Program-made: the position numbers and the translations under genes
Notes under the pieces: generated by a model
Seen by the model: the letters and a program-made list of their open reading frames with translations, nothing else
The model's database searches: none
Told to the model about the DNA's origin: nothing
Shown: piece after piece, positions 1 to 5,742 of the stretch
How the letters are laid out: each line of letters begins with the position of its first letter
Numbering within the stretch: position 1 is the stretch's first letter
NCBI GenBank assembly: GCA_035629775.1
Contig: DASPHG010000064.1
Location: 1-10,968 of the forward strand
Source of the DNA: DASPHG01 sp035629775
GTDB lineage: Bacteria > Actinomycetota > Thermoleophilia > Solirubrobacterales > Thermoleophilaceae
Direction of reading: 5' to 3'
DNA length: 10,968 bases

Positions 1-159
1 AATGACCATCGTCGACCCGAGGATCAGCACCCCAGCCTGACGAAGCGCCTCGCCGAAGAAACGCAGCACACGGCCGCCATAAACCTCGCGGAAGACAACC
101 CGCGCGCAAAACTTCGCGATATCGCCAAAGCTCGCGATCCATGCGCCGAGCAAACCCAT
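1..159 (-). CDS. yrbEB: YrbE/MlaE-type ABC permease, second copy (YrbEB), N-terminal 53 residues only
   Basis: Reading the minus strand from ATG at 159 gives 53 residues beginning MGLLGAWIASFGDIAKF and ending in ALRQAGVLILGSTMVI, open to the window edge. The amphipathic N-terminus, then FFGEALRQAG leading into a hydrophobic stretch, is typical of the start of Mce-associated YrbE permeases, the MlaE family of membrane subunits in lipid-importing ABC systems. Two YrbE copies normally precede the mce substrate-binding genes, so this is the second permease of the operon that begins at 1709; the mce genes should lie beyond the left edge. The start is 3 bases after the stop of the preceding secreted-protein gene, and GGGTGAG just upstream may serve as a weak ribosome site. 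Family identity rests on a short fragment plus context. Confidence 0.8.
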   Translation of the reverse strand, partial: MGLLGAWIASFGDIAKFCARVVFREVYGGRVLRFFGEALRQAGVLILGSTMVI

Positions 160-162
160 CGC

Positions 163-906
163 TCACCCGGCCGCCTCGCCGCCGGTGCACGGAACCTCCG
201 TCCGGACGACCTGACTGACGCCGTCGGCGTAGGTGAACTTCACGCGCGGGAGCCACGTGCCCTTCGGCCGGCAGCTCGGCGGCGTCGTGATGTAGGCGCG
301 CTCCTCGCCGTCGACCGTGCGCCTGACGTCGTCGACGTGCAGATCCACGGTGTCGATCGCGCCGCCGTCGGGCGGGAACCCCGGGAGCATCCCGGCGTTA
401 GTGATCGTGCGCCGCTTTCTGACGTCGGCGCGGATGATCGTCCGCGCGCCGGTGTCGCGGATGGTGTTCACGTAGATGAACTCGCCGTCCGGGTCCTCGG
501 CGTTGTTGAAGAACTCGACGTCCGCGGTGACGATCCGCGCCGGGCCGGGCGTCCCCGAGTCCACTGTCACGACGCCGCCGCCGATCGCGCTGTCCTCGGG
601 GCACGCCGCGCCGCCCATCGCCGTCAGCTCGGCGTCCGTAGCGGTGCATGACGCCGGAACCGACGCGTCATAGCGCCCGCCGCGGGGCAGCACCGTGACC
701 ACGTGCCGGACGGCCGGCGGCTTCGCCTCCGGGTCGTCCGGGTTCACGTAGTCGAAGACGAAGTCCTCCGCGGTGGGATGGCCCGCGCGGGTCTCCGTGA
801 GCGTGTACTCGGACGTCTGGCGCGAGCCTTCCTGGAGCGCGGCGGCAGTGGCCGCGAGGAGTCCCGTCAGCGCAACCGCAAGGAGGGATATTCGCCGCGC
901 CCTCAC
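163..906 (-). CDS. Secreted protein of unknown function inserted between the two YrbE permease genes
   Basis: This 247-residue protein uses the GTG at 906, which overlaps the yrbEA stop as GTGA. A longer upstream frame exists, but it would run antiparallel-like nonsense inside yrbEA, so I reject it. Residues 1-25 (VRARRISLLAVALTGLLAATAAA) form a classic signal peptide: arginines, a hydrophobic core, then small residues. No lipobox cysteine follows, so secretion or anchoring by an uncleaved helix is more likely than lipidation. The mature part is acidic, has four cysteines in SCTAT, ACPED, SCRPK and VPCTG that could form two disulfides, and looks like a beta-rich extracytoplasmic domain. I recognise no family. 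Its place inside the permease pair suggests a role at the cell surface with the Mce lipid importer, which is inference. Confidence 0.82.
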   Translation of the reverse strand: MRARRISLLAVALTGLLAATAAALQEGSRQTSEYTLTETRAGHPTAEDFVFDYVNPDDPEAKPPAVRHVVTVLPRGGRYDASVPASCTATDAELTAMGGAACPEDSAIGGGVVTVDSGTPGPARIVTADVEFFNNAEDPDGEFIYVNTIRDTGARTIIRADVRKRRTITNAGMLPGFPPDGGAIDTVDLHVDDVRRTVDGEERAYITTPPSCRPKGTWLPRVKFTYADGVSQVVRTEVPCTGGEAAG

Positions 907-1709
907 TTGATCACCGAGATTTCCGGGTGCGTTGCGAGAAGCGTCTGTGTGAAGACGTAGTTGAACGCGAAGATCCCGAGGAACGAGATAACGACAGCCT
1001 GGTTCACGGCCCTGCCCACCCCCTCGGCGCCTCCCGACGCCGTCATTCCCTTGTAGCAGGAGACGATCGCGATGATCGCCCCGAACATGGTGGTTTTCAC
1101 GACCGACCCCCACAGGTCGGTCGTGCTTGCATTCGTCAAGAGCGTCGAGAAGAACGGCCCCAAGGGCGCGTCGAAGGTCAGGGTGGCGAGGACGCCGCCG
1201 AAGATGCCGAACAGCAGCGCGTAGATGTTGAACAGCCCGGTCACGATCATCAGCGCCAGGAACCGCGGCACGACCAGGTTCTTCACCGGATCGACCCCGA
1301 GCACCTGGAGCGCGTCGAGCTCCTCGCGGATCTTGCGGGCGCCGAGATCAGCCGTGATCGCCGTCCCCGCCACCCCGGCGACGATGATCGCCGTCACGGT
1401 CGGCGCGAACTCCCGGATGGACGCGAGCACGAAGAACCCGCCCAACCGGTCGAGCGCACCGAAGATCACGAGGAAGTTCCCCGCCTGCAACCCCGGCGCG
1501 CCGTAACCGAACGCCACCGTCGAGATGAGCAGGGGGAACCAGCACAACCTGAGCGCGAACAGGAACTGGCCGATGAACTCCCCGCCATACGGATACGGCG
1601 GCCGCAGAGCCGACGTCACCGTCTTGCCCGTCAGGACCATCATGTCCCCAACCTGCTCGAGCAGGTTCTTGGACGGGAGGAACGCTCTGTCGGCGACCGC
1701 TCTGACCAC
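903..1709 (-). CDS. yrbEA: Mce-associated ABC permease YrbEA (MlaE family)
   Basis: This 268-residue membrane protein is the first gene of the minus-strand mce operon. The MlaE permease signature is clear: VAGVAGTAITADLGARKIRE at about residues 109-128, then EELDALQVLGVDP at 129-141, a cytoplasmic coupling segment that contacts the ABC ATPase (MceG/MkL type). Hydrophobic segments lie near residues 48-70, 76-97, 100-120, 148-172, about 195-215 and 235-258. N-terminal MMVLTGKTV matches the stretch before the first helix in YrbE proteins. Known role of the family: with Mce proteins it moves lipids or sterols across the membrane. The chosen start is GTG at 1709; it lies only a few bases after the predicted -10 element, so the message may be leaderless. 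The gene overlaps the next by 4 bases. Confidence 0.93.
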   Translation of the reverse strand: MVRAVADRAFLPSKNLLEQVGDMMVLTGKTVTSALRPPYPYGGEFIGQFLFALRLCWFPLLISTVAFGYGAPGLQAGNFLVIFGALDRLGGFFVLASIREFAPTVTAIIVAGVAGTAITADLGARKIREELDALQVLGVDPVKNLVVPRFLALMIVTGLFNIYALLFGIFGGVLATLTFDAPLGPFFSTLLTNASTTDLWGSVVKTTMFGAIIAIVSCYKGMTASGGAEGVGRAVNQAVVISFLGIFAFNYVFTQTLLATHPEISVIK

Positions 1710-1723
1710 TGTGCTAGCACAGT
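1708..1723. promoter_or_regulatory. Perfect 16-bp palindrome, likely operator of the mce operon
   Basis: ACTGTGCTAGCACAGT is a perfect inverted repeat. It covers the predicted -10 element, the likely transcription start and the first bases of the yrbEA start codon. Its right part, CTAGCACAG, occurs again exactly at 1728-1736, 14 bases on. Position and symmetry are those of a repressor site. The GntR-type regulator encoded divergently at 1795 is the natural candidate binder, but this is inference from position, and a TetR-type regulator elsewhere would fit such a palindrome too. Confidence 0.6.
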
Positions 1724-1748
1724 ACCACTAGCACAGCGCAGGCGTCAA
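1719..1748 (-). promoter_or_regulatory. Predicted promoter of the mce/yrbE operon
   Basis: On the minus strand, TTGACG (1748-1743, one mismatch to the -35 consensus) is followed after 18 bases by TACTGT (1724-1719) as a -10 element. Transcription would begin near 1712, only about 3 bases before the GTG start of yrbEA at 1709, implying a leaderless or nearly leaderless message. The -10 element lies inside the 16-bp palindrome at 1708-1723, so a protein bound there would block this promoter. Found by eye only. Confidence 0.55.
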
Positions 1749-1779
1749 CTCACGGCAGGAAAAGACTGTGTGGACGGTG

Positions 1780-1785
1780 TACTAT
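1780..1785 (+). promoter_or_regulatory. Candidate -10 element of the GntR regulator gene
   Basis: TACTAT lies 9 bases before the ATG at 1795. No good -35 hexamer is seen 16-18 bases upstream. The spacing would put the transcript start within a few bases of the start codon. It sits inside the right copy of the direct repeat, which would permit autoregulation. Confidence 0.4.
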
Positions 1786-1794
1786 TAGAGAGCG

Positions 1795-2436
1795 ATGGTC
1801 TCGCACACACACTTTCGGCTCGATCGAGACAGCGTCACGCCGCTCGGCGAGCAGCTCGCGGGCAAGCTCGAGGCGGCCACCCGGAACGGGGAGCTGGGGC
1901 CGGGCGACCAGCTGCCGAGCGTGCGCCAGATGGCGGCGCTCGCGGGCGTCAACGTGAACACGGTGCGCGCCGTCTACGCGCGGCTCGAGCAGCGTGGCCT
2001 GCTGAGCTCGGAGCACGGCCGCGGCACCTTCGTGCGCGGCGGCGCCGACCCTACGGAGGCTGCGGGCGGCCGCGAGTACCGGCGCGAGCTGATGCGCCAG
2101 GTCGCCGAGCTCGAACGGCAGGTGGCGTACTACACGCGCCACCGCCTGGTGGGCGCGTCCGAGGCGCCGCGCCATCGGCCGGCCAGCCAGCTTCTGCCGG
2201 CGACCGAGCTGATGGCGATCCGCGACGAGCTTGACGCACACGTGGAGCGCCTGCGCCGGGACGAGGAGGAGCGCCTTCACCTGATCGCCACGGAGCGCGC
2301 CGCGGCCGAGGAGCACCGCCTGGCCGAGAGCGCCGAGGAGATCCGCACCGCCGGCCGCCGCACGCGCGGAACTGCCGCGAACCCGCCGCGCGTCGTATCG
2401 GGCCCAGGGGCGTGGGTCCTCAAGTGGCGCGGGTAG
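1795..2436 (+). CDS. GntR-family (YtrA-like) transcriptional regulator with coiled-coil C-terminus
   Basis: This 213-residue protein has a winged helix-turn-helix at residues about 8-82. The GntR hallmarks are GDQLPSVRQMAALAGVNVNT (37-56), AVYARLEQRGLLSSEHGRGT (59-78) and FV after it. The rest is not a known effector domain. It is an Arg/Glu-rich helical stretch (about 93-120 and 150-190) with heptad-like leucines, for example LMRQVAELERQVAYY and ELDAHVERLRRDEEERLHL, so dimerisation by coiled coil is likely. The tail (TRGTAANPPRVVSGP) appears disordered. The YtrA subgroup usually has a short C-terminus and controls ABC transporters. Divergent placement from the mce permeases, with shared repeats between them, makes it the probable local regulator. 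The start follows a TACTAT element and has no clear Shine-Dalgarno. Confidence 0.9.
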   Translation: MVSHTHFRLDRDSVTPLGEQLAGKLEAATRNGELGPGDQLPSVRQMAALAGVNVNTVRAVYARLEQRGLLSSEHGRGTFVRGGADPTEAAGGREYRRELMRQVAELERQVAYYTRHRLVGASEAPRHRPASQLLPATELMAIRDELDAHVERLRRDEEERLHLIATERAAAEEHRLAESAEEIRTAGRRTRGTAANPPRVVSGPGAWVLKWRG

Positions 2437-2454
2437 CCCGGGGTCCGGGTACCC
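2431..2454 (+). terminator. Hairpin at the end of the GntR gene, possible terminator
   Basis: GGGTA (2431-2435, including part of the stop codon) pairs with TACCC (2450-2454). Inside, after a one-base bulge, CCCG (2437-2440) pairs with CGGG (2446-2449), leaving the five-base loop GGGTC. The stem is strong, but no T-run follows, so it is not a textbook intrinsic terminator. Confidence 0.4.
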
Positions 2455-2457
2455 ATT

Positions 2458-2474
2458 CGCGCGAACAACGCGCG
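2458..2474. repeat. Small GC hairpin after the GntR gene
   Basis: CGCGCG, AACAA, CGCGCG forms a 6-bp stem with a 5-base loop, 3 bases after the preceding hairpin. There is no T-run. Together the two hairpins could end or protect the GntR transcript. In such GC-rich DNA a 6-bp stem could also be chance. Confidence 0.3.
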
Positions 2475-2582
2475 ATAAGAACGGTTATGGAGACTCGTTT
2501 CGCATTTCCGCCTCGCTGTGGGCGGGCTTTTCCACCGCCACGGGGGATTTGACCGCCCACTCCGGCTGGGTGGCGACGCGCG

Positions 2583-2588
2583 TAGGCT
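2583..2588 (+). promoter_or_regulatory. Candidate -10 element of the methyltransferase gene
   Basis: TAGGCT ends 6 bases before the ATG at 2595. No Shine-Dalgarno is visible, which fits a leaderless transcript. TTGACC at 2549-2554 is too far away (28 bases) to be its -35 element. The rest of the 158-base gap from 2437 holds the two hairpins and an 8-bp inverted repeat (2518-2525 with 2553-2560). Confidence 0.4.
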
Positions 2589-2594
2589 GCGGAC

Positions 2595-3635
2595 ATGCGG
2601 GTCGCGACGAAGGCCGAGAGCGTCCCGGAGCGGCTCGCGCTGGCCGCCGGGATCATCCCGACGCCGCTGCTCGAGACCTTCGAGGCGATGGCAATGGCCC
2701 GGACCGTCATGGCGGGCGCATCGCTCGGGGTGTTCGACGCGCTCGCCGAGCAGCAGGATGACGCCGCGGGCCTCGCTCGGCGGCTCGATCTCGACCCCGA
2801 CGGCGCCGACATCCTGATGGTGGCTCTGCACGCCCTCGGGTACGTCGAGGAACGCGATGGCCGCTTCCGCAACGCGCCCGCCGTCGAGCGCTTCGTCCTG
2901 CGCGATTCCCCGCACTCGCTGCGCGACTACGTGGAGGTCTTCAACCGCGACATGTGGGACGAGTTCTCCTGCGCCGAGCACGCGATCCGCACCGGCGAGA
3001 CCTCCGGGCTGCACTCGCGGCCCGCCGACGACCCCTACTGGGAGCGCTACATGCGCGGCCTCTTCGACCTGACCCGTCTGGCCGGCGACGACGTCGCGAA
3101 GATGATCGGGGCGCGAAGCCCGCGGCGAATGCTCGATCTGGCCGGCGGCCACGGCGGCTACGCCATCGCGATGTGTCGCCGCCATCCCGAGCTGACGGTG
3201 ACGATCGCCGAGCTCGAGGGCGCGGCGCGCATCGCCAGGCGGATCGTCGACGAGCAGGGCATGGGCGACCGGATCGAGTTCCTCGTGGGCGACATGTTCG
3301 AGGTCGACCTCGGCGACGGGTACGACGTCGCGACCGCCTTTCAGATCCTCCACCACTTCGACTCGGACCGGAACGTCGAGCTGCTCACCCGCGCACGCAC
3401 GTCGCTGTGCGAGGGCGGCACGGTCGCGGTGCTCGAGCAGGAGCGCCCGCCGAGCGGAGAGCGCGGGAGCACGATCGGGGCCCTCACCGGGCTCCTCTTC
3501 TTCATCACGAGCCGGGCGCGCACCTACACCGCCGACGAGCTCGCCACGTTCGTCGAGGCCGCCGGCTTCGACCGCGTCCGGCGGCGGCGCTCGCAGCGCT
3601 TCCCGGGCCACGTCGTGGTGACCGGGCGCGCCTGA
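2595..3635 (+). CDS. SAM-dependent O-methyltransferase with N-terminal dimerisation domain
   Basis: This 346-residue protein has the layout of the plant-OMT/CrtF-like family (Methyltransf_2). Residues about 20-100 form a winged-helix dimerisation domain (MAMARTVMAGASLGVFDAL, then a small helix-turn-helix ending in GYVEERDGRF). A Rossmann methyltransferase domain follows. Motif I is MLDLAGGHGGYAIAM (179-193), the SAM-binding glycine loop. The acidic end of strand 2 is IAELEGAARIA, VGDMFEVDLGDGYDV matches the region that contacts the adenine, and ILHHF (H253, H254) replaces the LHxW block of plant enzymes. It probably methylates a hydroxyl on a small molecule such as an isoprenoid, polyketide or quinone-like compound; the substrate is not visible. 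No biosynthetic genes adjoin it. It stands 158 bases after the regulator, so it may be independently transcribed. Confidence 0.88.
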   Translation: MRVATKAESVPERLALAAGIIPTPLLETFEAMAMARTVMAGASLGVFDALAEQQDDAAGLARRLDLDPDGADILMVALHALGYVEERDGRFRNAPAVERFVLRDSPHSLRDYVEVFNRDMWDEFSCAEHAIRTGETSGLHSRPADDPYWERYMRGLFDLTRLAGDDVAKMIGARSPRRMLDLAGGHGGYAIAMCRRHPELTVTIAELEGAARIARRIVDEQGMGDRIEFLVGDMFEVDLGDGYDVATAFQILHHFDSDRNVELLTRARTSLCEGGTVAVLEQERPPSGERGSTIGALTGLLFFITSRARTYTADELATFVEAAGFDRVRRRRSQRFPGHVVVTGRA

Positions 3636-3647
3636 GCAGGCGTCTGG

Positions 3648-3653
3648 CAGACT
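3648..3653 (+). promoter_or_regulatory. Weak candidate -10 element before the two-helix membrane protein
   Basis: CAGACT lies 7 bases before the GTG at 3661. It resembles TAGACT, found at the same distance before the gene at 7058. The gene could equally be read through from the methyltransferase, which ends 25 bases upstream. Confidence 0.25.
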
Positions 3654-3660
3654 GCCGCGC

Positions 3661-4269
3661 GTGGCGAAGCAGCGCCAGACGAAGATGCAGTACCAGCTGG
3701 GAAGCCTTCAGGCGATCCCGCAGCTCGAGAGCCGCACGGACGAGCAGCTCGTGTCCGAGTCGAAGCACCGCGCCGCCGCCCGCGCGATCCTGGGCGCGCG
3801 CGCCGCGGAGCGCTACGACGCGAAGGCCGCGCGGGGCTACTTCAACGAGGCGCTCGCCGGGTGCCACCCGCGCGAGCGGCCCGCGCTGCGCCAGATGATG
3901 AAGGCGTCGCTGGCCCTCGCCGAGCGCCGCCCGGACGACCTCAAGGCGGCCGTCGAGAAGCTCGGCCAGACGCCTCCGTCCAGCCGCCAGCTCCTGATGC
4001 TCCGGCTGATGGGACTGATCGCCCCGCCCCCCGGCGCAAGCCTCTGGATGCGCGCTCGGGGAATCCTGCTCGTAGTCCTACTGGTGATAGTGCTGCTCGC
4101 AATCGGGTTCGGTCTGGCCAAGCTGGTCGCGCTCCCGTTCGGAGGCGTCGGCACGTTCGGCGCACTGCTCCTCGGCGTCCTGATCATCGCCGCGGTCCTC
4201 GGAGTCCTGACCGTTCTCGGCAGACGGCGACAAGCAAGGGCCGCCGCGGCGCGGGCCGCGGGTCCCTAG
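3661..4269 (+). CDS. Unrecognised membrane protein: helical N-terminal domain plus two C-terminal membrane helices
   Basis: The gene encodes 202 residues from GTG 3661. Residues 1-120 are soluble and helical, rich in Ala, Arg and Glu. A repeat-like pair of helices (AKAARGYFNEALAGCHPRER and MKASLALAERRPDDLKAAVE) recalls TPR-like packing but matches no motif I can name. A proline-rich hinge (APPPGA, 121-126) precedes two membrane helices, about 135-157 and 163-187, separated by PFGGVG. The C-terminus is short and basic (GRRRQARAAAARAAGP), consistent with a hairpin whose two ends are cytoplasmic. I infer an inner-membrane anchored protein with an intracellular helical domain; no function can be given. 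Its stop codon overlaps that of the converging thioredoxin-like gene within the four bases CTAG. Confidence 0.8.
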   Translation: MAKQRQTKMQYQLGSLQAIPQLESRTDEQLVSESKHRAAARAILGARAAERYDAKAARGYFNEALAGCHPRERPALRQMMKASLALAERRPDDLKAAVEKLGQTPPSSRQLLMLRLMGLIAPPPGASLWMRARGILLVVLLVIVLLAIGFGLAKLVALPFGGVGTFGALLLGVLIIAAVLGVLTVLGRRRQARAAAARAAGP

Positions 4270-5003
4270 TTCAGCACCGCCGCCAGGCGGCGGCGATGCT
4301 CGCGCGCGAGTTCACTCTGCGGCCCGAGCTCGTCGAAGATCGAGACCATCATGCGCCGGATCAGGTCGCGCTCGTCGGGCTCTGCCTCGGTCAGCGCGTC
4401 CTGCATGAGCGACAGCGCCTGGGCGTGGTCGCCGGCGTCCCAGGCGGCGAAGGCCTCGGGATGCCGTCCGTCGCGTTGGAGCACCGCGCGCGCCGCGAGG
4501 CCGGCGGCGGCGAAGTCGAACTCGAACGGTTCGAGTAGCGCGGCGGCCTCGTCGGCCTCGCCGCGCCGGAGCAGCAGCCGGCCAAGTCCCGCCGCGGCCT
4601 CGGCATTCCGCGGGTCGGTTTCGAGCGCCTTCCGCAGCGACTCCTCGTCGCCCGCCTCCACAAGAAGCTCCGCCTCGGACGGCACGAGCTGGTCGAAGAA
4701 GCGCTCGACCTGCGCCGCCGGGACCGCGCCGGTGAACTCGGCAACGACCTCGCCGTCCTTGAACGCCTTGACCGCCGGGATGCCGCGGATCCCGAACGCC
4801 TGGGAGAGCATCGGGTTCTGGTCGGTGTCCACCTTCGCGAGGTCCACCTTGCCCTCCCGATCGGCAGCGGCCCGCTCGAGGAGTGGCCCGAGCGCCCGGC
4901 ACGGCCCGCACCACTCGGCCCAGAAGTCCACGACCACGGGGACCTCCCGCGACCGCTCGACGACGAGCGCGTCGAAGCTCGCCTGGTCGACGTCGCGGAC
5001 CAC
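4266..5003 (-). CDS. Thioredoxin-domain protein with C-terminal TPR-like region (CnoX/YbbN-like)
   Basis: This protein has 245 residues. Residues 1-110 are a thioredoxin fold with the intact redox motif WCGPC (W31, C32, C35), the preceding VVVDFWAEWC strand, the KVDTDQNPML strand-helix and the cis-proline loop GIRGIPAVKAFKDGEVV. Residues about 115-245 are Ala/Leu/Glu-rich helices in TPR-like pairs (ALETDPRNAEAAAGLGRLLL, GDHAQALSLMQDALTEAE). This thioredoxin plus TPR layout is that of YbbN/CnoX, a holdase linked to GroEL in E. coli. The CGPC motif suggests it keeps real oxidoreductase activity, unlike E. coli CnoX. It is probably cytoplasmic, with no signal peptide. The GTG start at 5003 shares its first base with the TAG stop of the upstream cyclophilin gene, so translation is likely coupled. 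Confidence 0.9.
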   Translation of the reverse strand: MVRDVDQASFDALVVERSREVPVVVDFWAEWCGPCRALGPLLERAAADREGKVDLAKVDTDQNPMLSQAFGIRGIPAVKAFKDGEVVAEFTGAVPAAQVERFFDQLVPSEAELLVEAGDEESLRKALETDPRNAEAAAGLGRLLLRRGEADEAAALLEPFEFDFAAAGLAARAVLQRDGRHPEAFAAWDAGDHAQALSLMQDALTEAEPDERDLIRRMMVSIFDELGPQSELAREHRRRLAAVLN

Positions 5004-5701
5004 TAGCCCCCCTTGACGGTCGCCCCTTCGATCACGACGACCTCCGTGGGCTGCTGGGCCGGATCGCCCAGCTCGCCGATCGCGTCGACGACCTTCTTCC
5101 CCTCCGTGACCTCGCCGACGATCGCGTAGTCGGGCGGCAAACCGCCGTCACCGGTCATCACGAAGAACTGGCTTCCGGCGGTGCCGGGCGGCTCGGGTCC
5201 GGCTTTCGCCATCGCGACCGTGTAGCGGTCGTAGGTGGCGTCGTTCGGCGGCGGGTCCTCCGTCGTGTATCCCGGCCCGCCGGTGCCCGTGCCGGTCGGG
5301 TCGCCGCCCTGGATCACGAAGTCGACCGCGATGCGGTGGAAGAACGTGTCCTCGTAGAAGCCGCTCTCCGCCAGTTGCACGAAGGAGGCGGCGCTCATTC
5401 CGCCCACCTCTTCGTCGATCTCGACGGTGAACTCGCCGCAGTTGGTGGTGAACGTGACCTCGTGGTCGCCGGTCAGCTCCTCGGTCGGGGCGTCCTCCCC
5501 GCCGTCGCGCTTCGGGTCGGGCTGGGTGACCTCGGCGCACTCGCCGGGAGCGGGCGCCTCTTCCGCCTGTGTGTCGGCCTGCGTCTCCGCGGGCGGCGTG
5601 GTGGCCGTCCCGGATTCGTCGCCCGAGTCGTCGTCATCGTCGCCGCAACCGGCGACCAGGAGGGCGAGAAGCATGAGGAGCAGGCTCAGTGATCGCGTCA
5701 T
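5003..5701 (-). CDS. Cyclophilin-type peptidyl-prolyl isomerase, predicted lipoprotein
   Basis: This 232-residue protein begins with a lipoprotein signal (MTRSLSLLLMLLALLVAGC), and the lipobox VAGC puts the lipid-anchored cysteine at residue 19. An acidic, low-complexity linker (DDDDDSGDESG, then Thr/Glu/Pro/Ala to about residue 70) would hold the domain away from the membrane. The cyclophilin domain runs from about 80 to 232. It contains FFHRI (H122, R123), FVIQGGDP, the GTGTGGPGY loop, the AMAKAG strand and GSQFFVMT, all conserved around the active site. The catalytic Arg and the QFF block are present, so activity is expected. It would assist folding of exported proteins outside the membrane. 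ATG 5701 is the natural start because the signal peptide begins there. It heads a two-gene operon with the thioredoxin-TPR gene. Confidence 0.93.
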   Translation of the reverse strand: MTRSLSLLLMLLALLVAGCGDDDDDSGDESGTATTPPAETQADTQAEEAPAPGECAEVTQPDPKRDGGEDAPTEELTGDHEVTFTTNCGEFTVEIDEEVGGMSAASFVQLAESGFYEDTFFHRIAVDFVIQGGDPTGTGTGGPGYTTEDPPPNDATYDRYTVAMAKAGPEPPGTAGSQFFVMTGDGGLPPDYAIVGEVTEGKKVVDAIGELGDPAQQPTEVVVIEGATVKGG

Positions 5702-5710
5702 GAGCGCGGA

Positions 5711-5716
5711 AGCCTA
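5711..5716 (-). promoter_or_regulatory. Candidate -10 element of the cyclophilin-thioredoxin operon
   Basis: TAGGCT reads on the minus strand from 5716 to 5711, 9 bases before the ATG at 5701. The same hexamer precedes the methyltransferase gene. No convincing -35 element was found. Confidence 0.35.
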
Positions 5717-5729
5717 GCGAGGGCGGGCG

Positions 5730-5735
5730 TACGAT
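5730..5735 (+). promoter_or_regulatory. Candidate -10 element of the HAD phosphatase gene
   Basis: TACGAT ends 7 bases before the GTG at 5743. There is no Shine-Dalgarno, so a leaderless message is likely. It lies only 13 bases from the opposing candidate -10 element at 5711-5716. Confidence 0.45.
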
Positions 5736-5742
5736 CCGCGGC

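Larger units (their letters stand above)
1708..1788. repeat. Degenerate 24-bp direct repeat, copies at 1708-1731 and 1765-1788
   Basis: The two copies, 57 bases apart, agree at 15 of 24 positions by hand alignment. Both start with ACTGTG, and both end in a block reading GTAC, variable base, A, variable base, TAG (GTACCACTAG at 1722-1731; GTACTATTAG at 1779-1788). One copy covers the mce -10 region and the other covers the -10 region of the GntR gene. This is what paired operators for a regulator acting on both divergent promoters would look like. Confidence 0.45.

Noticed and set aside
907..1113. Upstream extension of the secreted-protein frame inside yrbEA
   Set aside because: The extension is Arg/Gly-rich out-of-frame yrbEA sequence, and it would bury the clear signal peptide that begins at GTG 906.
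927..2234. Long plus-strand open frame (435 codons) opposite yrbEA and through the GntR gene
   Set aside because: It encodes an Arg/Glu/Asp/His-rich sequence with no domain and overlaps two genes with clear family motifs; it is a high-GC antisense shadow.
2549..2554. TTGACC as a -35 element for the methyltransferase
   Set aside because: The distance to TAGGCT at 2583 is 28 bases, far beyond a usable spacer.
2518..2560. 8-bp inverted repeat GTGGGCGG / CCGCCCAC
   Set aside because: The loop is 27 bases and there is no T-run; in this composition such a repeat is likely chance.
2277..3611. Long minus-strand open frame (444 codons) opposite the methyltransferase
   Set aside because: The opposite strand carries a complete methyltransferase with SAM motif; the antisense product is low-complexity and unrecognisable.
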